A DNA stretch of 23,971 bases from Planctomycetota bacterium (GTDB taxonomy: Bacteria; Planctomycetota; Planctomycetia; Pirellulales; UBA1268), in assembly GCA_003669255.1 (NCBI GenBank), contig QWPO01000057.1:1-23971 (forward strand), in the 5' to 3' direction. Positions within the stretch are counted from its first letter, which is position 1, and each line of letters begins with the position of its first letter. The notes below the pieces were generated by a model that ran no database searches, had not been told where the DNA came from, and saw only the letters and a program-made list of their open reading frames with translations. The position numbers and the translations under genes are program-made. Of this stretch, positions 8,051-15,753 are shown one piece after another.

Positions 8051-8650
8051 TCAGAACTTTCGTCGCCCAGCGAAGGCATCCACGAGCATCTCGCGGTTTG
8101 CCTGTTCCAGCGAGGCCCCAACCGTCAATCCGCGGGCGAGGCGGGTGAGTTCCACGGGCAGGCCCTCGAGGCGTTGGGCGACCACCAGCGCCGTGGCGTC
8201 ACCCTCGACGTTCGGCGTCGTGCCAAGGATCACCTCGCGAAACTGCCCCTGCGCCACGCGGGCGGCAAGGGCATCCAGCGTGAGGCCGTCGACCCCCTTC
8301 CCTTCCAAAGGCGCGACCCGCCCCTGAAGCACGTGGTACAGCCCACGGTAGTTGCCGGCCTGTTCGAGCGCGAGGAGGTCTCGAACCTGCTCGACCACAC
8401 AGAGGACCGTCCGGTCCCGGCGTGAATCGCTGCAGATGTCGCACTGCTCTCCCTCGGCGAGGTTGAAGCAGGTTCGGCAAGGCCGGAGATTTTCCTTGAC
8501 CGCACGAATCGCGTCGGCAAACGCGAGGGCTTGTTCCTTCGGCATGTTGAGCACGTGATACGCGAGCCGTTCGGCCGTCCGCCGACCGATGCCGGGCAGG
8601 TCGGCGAAGCCGTCGATCAGCCGCTTCACCACGCCGCGCTTGTCAGCCAT
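8051..8650 (-). CDS. recR: Recombination mediator RecR
   Basis: The 199-residue protein is the standard length for RecR, which with RecO (and RecF) loads RecA onto gapped DNA. The order is an N-terminal helix-hairpin-helix (GFADLPGIGRRTAERLAYHV, residues 14-33), a zinc finger with Cys58, Cys61, Cys70 and Cys73, and a Toprim domain from about residue 80 (VLCVVEQVRDLLALE, then GTTPNVEGDATA). The Walker-B-like end GLTVGASLEQANREMLVDAF is typical. The start overlaps the end of dnaX by eight bases, so the two are translationally coupled. The ybaB/ebfC gene that usually sits between them in other bacteria is absent here. Confidence 0.97.
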   Translation of the reverse strand: MADKRGVVKRLIDGFADLPGIGRRTAERLAYHVLNMPKEQALAFADAIRAVKENLRPCRTCFNLAEGEQCDICSDSRRDRTVLCVVEQVRDLLALEQAGNYRGLYHVLQGRVAPLEGKGVDGLTLDALAARVAQGQFREVILGTTPNVEGDATALVVAQRLEGLPVELTRLARGLTVGASLEQANREMLVDAFAGRRKF

Positions 8651-10502
8651 GCTGTTCCCCCATGTGGCCAGCTTCGTCGGTCAGGGCGTCGCCATCTTCG
8701 CCATCGCCTGCGAGTTCGCCTGGTTCGCCGGCCAAAGCGACGGCGGCCCCCGGCACCGCAACCCGCGGCTCGCGAGGTCGTGGCGGCTCGACCTTGCGGA
8801 TCGCCGCGTCGAACAGCGTGCGGGCATGGGCCACGAGCGGTTGCTCCGCCGCTTCCCGAAGGAGCGACGCCTGCGTCTGCACACTCACCGTTCGGGGCTG
8901 CTCGGCTGGCTTGGTCACGGCCGGCCCGGCAGTTGCCTCGGCCATCACGATCGCGTGCCGCACCCGCCGTCCGGCCAGCGACTCGAGTGCCCGCGCGATC
9001 GCCGCCGATACCTCGGGGCGCCGCAGGAAGGCTGCGGCAGTGGCCGCAGGCGCCGGGAGCGTCACTTCCAACAGGTCGTCTCGCCACGCCGCCCCGATCG
9101 CTTCGGCCGCACAGTCACCAGCGAGCCCCTCGAGCGTCGCCGAGGCGGCTTTCCATGCAGCCGCGGCGTCCGCGGGCAGTTCCAGTGTCGGCGCGATGGC
9201 GGCCGGCGGAGCCGGCGGTGAAATGGGGGACGGAGCCGGCTCAACGGCCCGATCGGTCAGGTCGGTCGTTTTTTTTTGCGGCGCGGGGGCGGCCACAGCC
9301 GCCGAGGAAGGCCGTGGAGCCACGTTTCCGGCAGGCGCGGCGGGCGCAGCGACCGGCCCGGTCGCCGACGCCAGCCTGTCGACTGCGGCCGAGACACTCT
9401 CGAGGTCCTCCAGCGTCGCCAGCCGGATCACGGCCATCTCCGCGAGGAGGGCTGCATGGCCGCTCGTCCTCATCCGCGAGAGCGACTGATCGAGGATCTG
9501 CAGCATCGCCAGCAGCGTGGCGGTGCCCATCGCCCCTCCGAGGGCCGCGAGGTCGACCCCGAGCCCCTGCGAGTGAGTGAGCATCGCCGGATCGCAGCCG
9601 ACGCTGGCCAGCAGGCACTCGCGAAGCGCCGCGATCAGTTGGTCGAGCACGCCGCCGGGGTCCGCGCCCCCTTGGAGCGAGGCGTCGAGCGCAGCGAGGC
9701 CGCGGGCCGGGTCGCGGGCCGCGATCGCCGCCACGAGTTCGCCGATCCGCTCCTCGCGTCCGGTGCCAATCAGGGCGTGCACCTCGTCCACACCGATCGA
9801 ACCGCTCGCGGAGCCGAGCAGCTGCTCGAGGAGCGACTGGCTGTCTCGCATGCTCCCGGCGGCCCGGCGGGCGATCAGTGTGAGCGCCTCGGGCGACACG
9901 TCGGCTCCCTCGGCCTCCACGATCTGCGCGAGCCGGCCCGCGATCGAGCCGGTGTCGACCGTTGTGAAGTCAAACCGCTGACACCGCGAGAGGATCGTGA
10001 TCGGAAGCTTTTCCGGCTCCGTCGTGCAGAGCACGAACTTCACGTGCTGCGGCGGCTCCTCCAGCGTCTTGAGGAGGGCGTTGAACGCCTCCCGCGTGAG
10101 CATGTGGACTGCATCGATGATGTAGATCTTGAAGCGGCCACGGGCCGGGCGGACCGCGACGTTCTGGCGAAGTTGGCGGATCTCGTCGATACCGCGGTTG
10201 CTGGCGGCGTCAATTTCGACGACGTCCACGTCCTGCCCCGCGGCGATCGCTCGGCAGGAATCACACTCGTTGCAGGGTTCGGCGGCCGGCCCCCGCTCGC
10301 ACTCCAGCGCCTTGGCGTAAATCCTGGCGGCGCTCGTCTTGCCCACACCGCGGGCCCCGGTGAAGAGATACGCGTGGCCGATCCGGCCGCTCTCGATCGC
10401 CCCCGAGAGACCGCGGGCAACGTGTTCCTGTCCGACCAAGTCGGCGAACCGCTGCGGCCGGTACCGCCGGGCAACGACCTGGTAGGCGGCCGATTCAGCC
10501 AT
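8643..10502 (-). CDS. dnaX: DNA polymerase III subunits tau/gamma (DnaX)
   Basis: The full-length (tau-like) product has 619 residues. The AAA+ clamp-loader core shows Walker A GARGVGKT (49-56), a zinc site at Cys68, Cys77, Cys80 and Cys83, sensor-1 FVLCTTEPEKLP and the SRC arginine-finger motif LSRCQRF (171-177). The Walker B motif reads IIDAVHML: Ala131 replaces the normally invariant catalytic Glu (DEVH), from codon GCA at 10110-10112. After the collar domain (to about 370) comes a Pro/Ala-rich linker and a polymerase-binding domain. A run of nine A residues at codons 409-412 would shift frame to an early stop, giving a gamma-like protein of about 414-420 residues. The gene follows the SRP RNA and overlaps recR. 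Confidence 0.97.
   Translation of the reverse strand: MAESAAYQVVARRYRPQRFADLVGQEHVARGLSGAIESGRIGHAYLFTGARGVGKTSAARIYAKALECERGPAAEPCNECDSCRAIAAGQDVDVVEIDAASNRGIDEIRQLRQNVAVRPARGRFKIYIIDAVHMLTREAFNALLKTLEEPPQHVKFVLCTTEPEKLPITILSRCQRFDFTTVDTGSIAGRLAQIVEAEGADVSPEALTLIARRAAGSMRDSQSLLEQLLGSASGSIGVDEVHALIGTGREERIGELVAAIAARDPARGLAALDASLQGGADPGGVLDQLIAALRECLLASVGCDPAMLTHSQGLGVDLAALGGAMGTATLLAMLQILDQSLSRMRTSGHAALLAEMAVIRLATLEDLESVSAAVDRLASATGPVAAPAAPAGNVAPRPSSAAVAAPAPQKKTTDLTDRAVEPAPSPISPPAPPAAIAPTLELPADAAAAWKAASATLEGLAGDCAAEAIGAAWRDDLLEVTLPAPAATAAAFLRRPEVSAAIARALESLAGRRVRHAIVMAEATAGPAVTKPAEQPRTVSVQTQASLLREAAEQPLVAHARTLFDAAIRKVEPPRPREPRVAVPGAAVALAGEPGELAGDGEDGDALTDEAGHMGEQHG
9269..9277 (-). promoter_or_regulatory. 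A9 slippage site within dnaX (tau/gamma switch)
   Basis: The coding strand reads C-AAAAAAAAA-CG over Gln409-Lys410-Lys411-Thr412. Slippage into the -1 frame appends nine residues (NDRPDRSGR) and stops at 9241-9243. Slippage into the +1 frame appends RPT and stops at once. A nine-A run at the same place, just after the clamp-loader core, produces gamma by transcriptional slippage in Thermus thermophilus dnaX. It is the longest homopolymer A run I noticed in this GC-rich window. Confidence 0.65.
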
Positions 10503-10575
10503 GGATCAGAGCACCGTCGCGAACAGAAGACCACTTCCGAGGGCGCCGGACCCGATGCCCGCCGGCCGACCGGAG

Positions 10576-10677
10576 GCCGATGAGAGGCCCACCGCACAAA
10601 GAGACGACTGCTTATGGCTGCTGCGGTTAAGCCCTGACCAGGTTCACAGGTCCCCATCGCAGGGGCCTCTCATCGGC
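10576..10677 (-). ncRNA. ffs: Signal recognition particle RNA, small bacterial (4.5S) type
   Basis: The 102-nt hairpin has a perfect closing helix: GCCGATGAGAGGCCC at the 5' end pairs with GGGCCTCTCATCGGC at the 3' end. The Ffh-binding domain carries the conserved strands GGTCAGG and AGCAGCC with 10 nt between them, the same spacing as in E. coli 4.5S RNA. Those 10 nt are GCTTAACCGC, so the usual GGAA (GNRA-type) tetraloop is replaced by TAAC or a TTAACC hexaloop. This RNA binds Ffh and directs membrane protein targeting. It lies 74 bases upstream of dnaX on the same strand, as the homologous gene does in Bacillus. Mature ends are inferred from the helix. Confidence 0.93.
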
Positions 10678-10693
10678 ACCCGGTTCACCATGA

Positions 10694-10722
10694 TTTGTAC
10701 GCCCCGCCGCCAAACCGGTCAA
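10694..10722 (-). promoter_or_regulatory. Sigma-70-type promoter for the SRP RNA
   Basis: On the minus strand TTGACC (10717-10722) and TACAAA (10694-10699) are separated by 17 bases, a good housekeeping promoter. Transcription would start about 10 bases before the mature RNA, so a short 5' leader would be trimmed. It may also serve dnaX-recR. It lies immediately before the mutS start on the opposite strand. Confidence 0.6.
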
Positions 10723-10742
10723 AGGCTGATACATTTCCGCCC

Positions 10743-13244
10743 ATGGCGTCGACGACGTCCCCCATGATGCAGCAGTTCGAGGCCGCGAAGGCCCGCTGCC
10801 CGGGCGCGCTCGTATTCTTCCGGATGGGCGACTTCTACGAGCTCTTCGGCGACGACGCCCGCGAGGCGGCCGACCTCCTCGACCTCACGCTCACCAGCCG
10901 CGACAAGGGCCCAGATGCCCTGCCGATGGCGGGGTTCCCGCACCACCAGCTCGACACGCAGTTGGTGAAGCTCGTGGCCGCCGGACGACACGTGGCCATC
11001 TGCGAGCAGATCGACGACCCAAAGACGACCAAGGGCCTGCTCCGGCGGGAGGTGACGCGAATCGTCACGCCCGGCATCGCGGCCGACGAGACACTCCTCG
11101 ATCCGGCGCGGAGCAACTGGCTGCTCGCGATCCTCCCGCGCGATGGTCGCGACGGCGCCGATCCGAAGGTGGGCCTCGCCTGGATCGACGTCGCCGCAGG
11201 CCGATTCGAGGCGGCCGTGGTGAACCGCGACGACGTGGCCGATCACGTGCTGCGACTCGACCCCTCGGAGTGCCTCTGCGGCGAGAAGCACCGCGAACTG
11301 GTCCTGGAGCTCGTGCAGCCTGCAGGTAAGCGGCTCGTGACCACACGTCCCGACTGGTGGTTCGACGACGCCACGGCCGACGCGGCGGTCACCCGCGCGT
11401 TAGGCGGACGGCGGCTCGAAGGGCTCGGCTTCGAACTCCCGGCCGACGCTCCCGGCGTCGCGGCCGCGGGGGCCGTCGTGGCCTACCTCGAGCAGAACGA
11501 GCCGGCGGCGATCTCACGGATCGACACGCTCGCCGCCTGGCGACCTGGCCTGCGGCTTGAGATCGATGAGGCGTCACGCCGCAGTCTCGAGCTGATCCGG
11601 GCAGCGGCCACGGGCCGCCGCGACGGCTCGCTCGCGGGCGTGCTCGACCACACGCGGTCGCCGATGGGAGCCCGCCTGCTCGGCGAATGGCTCTCAGCGC
11701 CACTGGTGGACAAGGCGGCGATCGACGACCGCCTCGACGCGGTCGCGGCGCTCGTCGCCGATCCGATCCTCGCGGCGCGACTCGCTGAGAAGCTCTCTGG
11801 CATCGGCGACATCGAGCGGCTCGTCGGTCGCGTGATCACCGGCCGCGCCGGCCCGCGAGACCTCGAGCGGATCGGCCGGGCGACGGCGATTCTGCCCGAC
11901 GTCGTCTCGCTGCTCGCATCGTCTGGCGGTCTGCTCGCCGACCTGCGAGACGGCCTCGATCCCTGCCCCGACGTCGCCAGCCGAATCGGCGCCATGCTCC
12001 GCGAGGGCTGCCCCGTGTTCGCCCGCGAGGGCGGCTTCATCCGCCCCGGCTTCGACGCGCCGCTGGACGAACTCGTGGAACTCGCCAGCGGCGGCAAGGC
12101 CTGGATCACCCGCTACCAGGCGCAGGAGATCGAGCGGACCGGCATCGCCTCGCTGAAGGTGGGCTACAACCGCGTGTTCGGCTTCTTCCTGGAGATCGGC
12201 CGGACACACGCCGAGAAGGTGCCGCCGGAATACATCCGCAAGCAGACGGTGAAGAACGCCGAGCGCTACACCACGCCGGAGCTCGACGAGCGGCAGCGGC
12301 AGGTGCTCGGGGCCGAGGAGGAGGCGGTCCGTCGCGAGATTCATCTGCTCGAAGAGCTGCGAACCTTTGTGGCGGGGGAGCGAATCCGGCTCGACCGCGC
12401 CGCCGAGGTGCTGGCCGTGCTCGACGTCCTGCTGTCGTTCGCCGAGGTGGCCCGAACCCGCGGCTGGGTGCGGCCGGAGGTTTCGTCCGGTGGCGAGCTT
12501 GTGATCGATGCCGGCCGGCATCCGGTTCTCGAGGAGCTCCTGCCGCCCGGCACGCTCGTGGCCAACGACCTGGCTCTCTCGGCTGGTGGCGAAACGGCGC
12601 CGGCCATCCTGCTCGTGACCGGCCCGAACATGGGCGGCAAGAGCACGTTCATCCGCCAGGCCGCGCTCGTGGCCGTGATGGCGCAGGCAGGGAGCTTCGT
12701 ACCGGCGAAGCGGGCGCGGGTTGGGATCGTCGATCGACTGTTCGCGAGGATCGGCGCGGGTGACGACCTGGCTCGCGGTGCGAGCACGTTCCTCGTCGAG
12801 ATGGCGCAGACCGCGCGGATCCTCAACCGGGCCACGCCGAGAAGCCTCGTGATCCTCGACGAAGTGGGCCGAGGCACGAGCACGTTTGATGGCCTCGCGA
12901 TCGCGCAGGCGGTGGTGGAGCACCTCCAAGTAGCGGTCGGCTGCCGCACGCTGTTCGCGACGCACTACCTGCAGCTCGCCGCGCTCGAGCGGCTGCCGGG
13001 CGTGGCAAACGTGCAGGTGCTCGTCAAGCAGCACCACGAGCAGCTTGTGTTTCTACACCAGGTGGTGCCTGGCGCAGCCGACAAGAGCTGGGGCGTGCAC
13101 GTGGCCCGGCTGGCGGGCGTGCCGACGGAGGTGATCGACCGCGCTCGCGACCTGCTCATCGGGTTTGAGTCCGACGCGGCCGCGCCGCAGGCAAAGCCCC
13201 GCCGCAAGCCCCCGCAGCGCGACCAGTTGTCGCTGTTCGACTGA
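10743..13244 (+). CDS. mutS: DNA mismatch repair protein MutS
   Basis: The 833-residue protein has the length and layout of MutS (E. coli 853). The mismatch-reading domain has the Phe-Tyr-Glu motif at residues 31-33 (FRMGDFYELF). The connector, core and clamp domains follow. The ATPase has Walker A GPNMGGKST (627-635), Walker B and signature LVILDEVGRGTSTFDGLAIA (from about 700), and a FATHYLQL segment. The C-terminus ends in QLSLFD, as in many MutS proteins. ATG at 10743 gives MASTTSPMMQQFEAAKARCP, matching the family N-terminus; an in-frame TTG at 10695 would add residues with no similarity and overlap the SRP promoter. No Shine-Dalgarno is visible. mutL is not in the window. Confidence 0.97.
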   Translation: MASTTSPMMQQFEAAKARCPGALVFFRMGDFYELFGDDAREAADLLDLTLTSRDKGPDALPMAGFPHHQLDTQLVKLVAAGRHVAICEQIDDPKTTKGLLRREVTRIVTPGIAADETLLDPARSNWLLAILPRDGRDGADPKVGLAWIDVAAGRFEAAVVNRDDVADHVLRLDPSECLCGEKHRELVLELVQPAGKRLVTTRPDWWFDDATADAAVTRALGGRRLEGLGFELPADAPGVAAAGAVVAYLEQNEPAAISRIDTLAAWRPGLRLEIDEASRRSLELIRAAATGRRDGSLAGVLDHTRSPMGARLLGEWLSAPLVDKAAIDDRLDAVAALVADPILAARLAEKLSGIGDIERLVGRVITGRAGPRDLERIGRATAILPDVVSLLASSGGLLADLRDGLDPCPDVASRIGAMLREGCPVFAREGGFIRPGFDAPLDELVELASGGKAWITRYQAQEIERTGIASLKVGYNRVFGFFLEIGRTHAEKVPPEYIRKQTVKNAERYTTPELDERQRQVLGAEEEAVRREIHLLEELRTFVAGERIRLDRAAEVLAVLDVLLSFAEVARTRGWVRPEVSSGGELVIDAGRHPVLEELLPPGTLVANDLALSAGGETAPAILLVTGPNMGGKSTFIRQAALVAVMAQAGSFVPAKRARVGIVDRLFARIGAGDDLARGASTFLVEMAQTARILNRATPRSLVILDEVGRGTSTFDGLAIAQAVVEHLQVAVGCRTLFATHYLQLAALERLPGVANVQVLVKQHHEQLVFLHQVVPGAADKSWGVHVARLAGVPTEVIDRARDLLIGFESDAAAPQAKPRRKPPQRDQLSLFD

Positions 13245-13377
13245 TGGCTTTCAACCCACGTGTGCAAAGCAGGCCGACGCTGCCGGCGTTGAAAAACCAA
13301 CGATATCACTTCTGCCGTGGAAGGGTGGCTGTCGCTATGACGCACGATGCCCAGGCACCTTTACGCGAGGCAGGCGA

Positions 13378-13950
13378 CTACACTCCACCCGCACCTCGCT
13401 CCCGAATAATGGCAAGGTTGTGCTTGCTTGCCCCAGTCAGCGGATGATCCTCGCCAAGCACGTTGACCCGAACTCGAAGCCCCTCCATGCATAAAACTTC
13501 CGCTTGGTCGAACTCCCCCTGGTCCTTCTTCAGCATCGCCAAGCGATCCAGGCTCTCGGCTACAGTTGGGTGATCAATGGCGTACAACTTCCGCCTCAGT
13601 TCTAGTGCCTTCGTGAGCGCTGCATCAGCCTCCGGAAACATCCTCAACACCCGACGAACATAGCCGATGTCGCTGAGCACCTGTGCGGCACGCTTACCTT
13701 CACCACGATCGATCGCATGCAGCACCTCAAGCGCCGCGCAACCCGCGTCCAAAGCGGCCTCGTACTTATTGCGTTCACGGAAGAGAATCGCTCGCTTGAG
13801 CAAATCGAGCGTTAGCTTGTCGGCTTTCGCTCGGAGTTCAGCCTCCTTGCCCGCGCGAGCCGAACCCGTCATTATCACAGACACCAGACCACGAGCCTGA
13901 GCCGTCAGGTTGCTCAGGGCGTCGCCTTGGTATGGACTTTCCATAATCAT
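13378..13950 (-). CDS. TPR protein (kinesin-light-chain type repeats), 190 residues
   Basis: I recognise tetratricopeptide repeats of the kinesin-light-chain/TPR_12 type but no specific function. Repeat-like helices cover residues 45-185, for example GYVRRVLRMFPEADAALTKA and AESLDRLAMLKKDQGEFDQA with the typical 'ALxIRxxxLGxDHPxT' linker. There is no signal peptide or membrane segment. Its second half aligns without gaps to residues 160-260 of the upstream neighbour (shared LDRLAML-KDQG-F--AE-LC), so the pair probably arose by duplication. The start overlaps the upstream stop as ATGA. Base composition is visibly less GC-rich than the surrounding housekeeping genes, suggesting later acquisition. 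It converges on mutS across 133 bases with no clear terminator. Confidence 0.85.
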   Translation of the reverse strand: MIMESPYQGDALSNLTAQARGLVSVIMTGSARAGKEAELRAKADKLTLDLLKRAILFRERNKYEAALDAGCAALEVLHAIDRGEGKRAAQVLSDIGYVRRVLRMFPEADAALTKALELRRKLYAIDHPTVAESLDRLAMLKKDQGEFDQAEVLCMEGLRVRVNVLGEDHPLTGASKHNLAIIRERGAGGV

Positions 13951-15596
13951 TCGCTCGCGACCAGATGATCAGGTAGTTCAATATCTGGCTTGGTGCGAAG
14001 TATCTCAAGTGTTCGCCGACTGGCAAGCCTGAGGCCCCTGAGATTGATGCCTCCGCGATGCTTGATGAGCCACTGTGCCGCATTCTCGTCGAGTGAACGC
14101 ACCGATGACAACGACAGGTATCCCCGGTGGTGCGCCATGTGCTTCGCCATCTCCGCGGTGAGGCCCAACAGACCCCCGAGAAACAAATCTCCTTCTTTCA
14201 CTCGAAACTGTGCAGCAGCAGCCTCCGTCATGTCCACAACGCCGTTGAGGTGCAATGCACCACGATGCTTGCTGAGCGCGCGAGTCAACTTGCTGCTTGG
14301 CTTTCCGATGCCATTGAGTTTCAGGACGCCAACATGCCTCGCTGCCAACTCCTCCGCAGCCCCAAGCGTCAGCGACGTGATGTGATCAAGTTCGAGGGGG
14401 TCGACTTTCGCAAGAATTCTTGCGTCCTGAATCGTCAATGTTGGTTTTTTCAGGCTGATGCTGATACCCATCGTATCTCCACCGAGCACCACGGAGTCTT
14501 TGTCGTCCTCCGTTTCCTGCATGAGGCGTCGCCACATCCGAAGAAGCATCTCCTCGTAGGACACGAGGCCAATCGCGGCCGCCACAGTCAACACCAGGAC
14601 GCCTATTCCTAGGAGCCAAATCAAGAGGGGCACAGCAAAGTACACGCCCGCGAGCAACCCCGCGAGGCAGACCACAGCCATGACGATAACGCAGCCGATA
14701 CCATGACTCTCCCGAGACGCTGCCGACCCGACCTGCACCACCTTCGCATTGATTTCTCCGTCGCCCGTCGCCTTGGTGGCCTCCTTGTCGAATGCGAGAT
14801 CGCCGTCCCCCGCGAGGGCATCCTCTTTGATTCGAACAAGGTTCTCCTCGCTCGCTTTTGTCAGGGGGTGCTCGGGGCCGAGTTTCTCCGTGCGGATGGC
14901 AAGCGCCTGCCGACACAGCTCTTCAGCCTCCTCGAATCGACCCTGATCTCTACGCAGCATCGCCAGCCGATCGAGCGTGTCGGCGATCGAGGGATGATCC
15001 CCGGGAAAGATGTTTCGCAGCACGCCCAACGATCTGACGAACAACCGCTCGGCCTCTGGCAGCTGGTTCAGAATTCTGTGCACAAAGCCACTTTCGCTGT
15101 ACGCAAAAGCAGCTTCACGACTATCCTCTGCGTTGATCGCTGAAAAAGAAGCCGTCGCTCTGTTGCAGTAATTAACAGCCTCTGGGAGCTTCGACTGTCG
15201 CCGAAGGCAGGCCGCCAAGTTCGTGTAGGCGACCGCAGTCTCTCGGTTGTTGCAACCGTAGTGCTTTTCAGCGATTACGACCGCGTCGCGGTAAAGCTGC
15301 TCGGCTTCACTGTATTTCTTGACCTTCCGGTACTTCAGACCGCGGCCAGCCAAGTCCTTCAGTCTGATCCGGACGGCTCGCTCCATCGCATCCTGGGCTT
15401 CCAATTCATAGCCCAACTGTCGACCCACCTCGACAAGCTGCTCCAAGGCGGCGGCGACTCGCATATCATCCAAGCCAAAACTATTCGCCGCTGACTCGAC
15501 TGCTTGGAGAAGAATGCGACGCGTGGCTGAGAAATCCCCTACGTTCCTAAGAATCGCCACCTCGGCCATCAGCGATGAGTAGTCGTTGTCGCTCAT
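13947..15596 (-). CDS. TPR / transmembrane / 23-residue leucine-rich repeat protein, 549 residues
   Basis: The order is unusual. Residues 10-260 are TPR repeats of kinesin-light-chain type. Residues 299-346 form two adjacent membrane segments (GCVIVMAVVCLAGLLAGVYF, then LLIWLLGIGVLVLTVAAAIG). Residues 400-540 hold short leucine-rich repeats beginning LKLNGI, LHLNGV, LFLGGL, LSLSSV and INLRGL at 425, 448, 471, 494 and 517, exactly 23 residues apart, with a diverged copy at about 401. Each unit has the form 'LxLxGl..l...A..l..HrG'. Both soluble ends probably lie on the same side of the membrane as protein-binding surfaces. There is no catalytic motif, so its function is unknown. It is coupled to the downstream TPR gene and shares its lower GC. 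Confidence 0.85.
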   Translation of the reverse strand: MSDNDYSSLMAEVAILRNVGDFSATRRILLQAVESAANSFGLDDMRVAAALEQLVEVGRQLGYELEAQDAMERAVRIRLKDLAGRGLKYRKVKKYSEAEQLYRDAVVIAEKHYGCNNRETAVAYTNLAACLRRQSKLPEAVNYCNRATASFSAINAEDSREAAFAYSESGFVHRILNQLPEAERLFVRSLGVLRNIFPGDHPSIADTLDRLAMLRRDQGRFEEAEELCRQALAIRTEKLGPEHPLTKASEENLVRIKEDALAGDGDLAFDKEATKATGDGEINAKVVQVGSAASRESHGIGCVIVMAVVCLAGLLAGVYFAVPLLIWLLGIGVLVLTVAAAIGLVSYEEMLLRMWRRLMQETEDDKDSVVLGGDTMGISISLKKPTLTIQDARILAKVDPLELDHITSLTLGAAEELAARHVGVLKLNGIGKPSSKLTRALSKHRGALHLNGVVDMTEAAAAQFRVKEGDLFLGGLLGLTAEMAKHMAHHRGYLSLSSVRSLDENAAQWLIKHRGGINLRGLRLASRRTLEILRTKPDIELPDHLVASE

Positions 15597-15673
15597 GGAA
15601 CTAGTGATTCCTGGCGTATGCTTTGTGTTGCGTCAGATGTGCTCCGCGCATCAGGTAAGCACGCGACGGTACA

Positions 15674-15745
15674 AAAGCTGAATCCCCTCCTATGGAGGAT
15701 AGTACGGGTAGGAATAGCCTCCCCTCCCCCCATTCGTCAACCCAC
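15674..15745 (-). promoter_or_regulatory. Possible promoter region of the TPR gene pair
   Basis: The 157 bases before the 549-residue TPR gene contain, on the minus strand, TTGACG (15734-15739) followed 18 bases later by TATTCC and then TACTAT within a GC-poor patch. CCTCC-TAT-GGAGG forms a small hairpin just downstream. The hexamers fit only moderately, and the exact start cannot be fixed from sequence. Confidence 0.3.
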
Positions 15746-15753
15746 GGCAACGC

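Noticed and set aside
6966..8327. Plus-strand open frame of 453 residues across rpoN and recR
   Set aside because: Antisense to two clear genes and spans their intergenic gap; no family resemblance.
9276..10583. Plus-strand open frame of 435 residues opposite dnaX
   Set aside because: Antisense shadow extending into the SRP RNA gene; no domain.
10695..10742. Upstream TTG start for mutS
   Set aside because: The added residues match nothing in MutS and cover the SRP RNA promoter; ATG at 10743 fits the family.
13947..13950. Frameshift splitting one large TPR gene in two
   Set aside because: Both frames are intact with proper domain ends, and the ATGA overlap is a normal coupling junction; the second protein looks like a partial paralogue, not a continuation.
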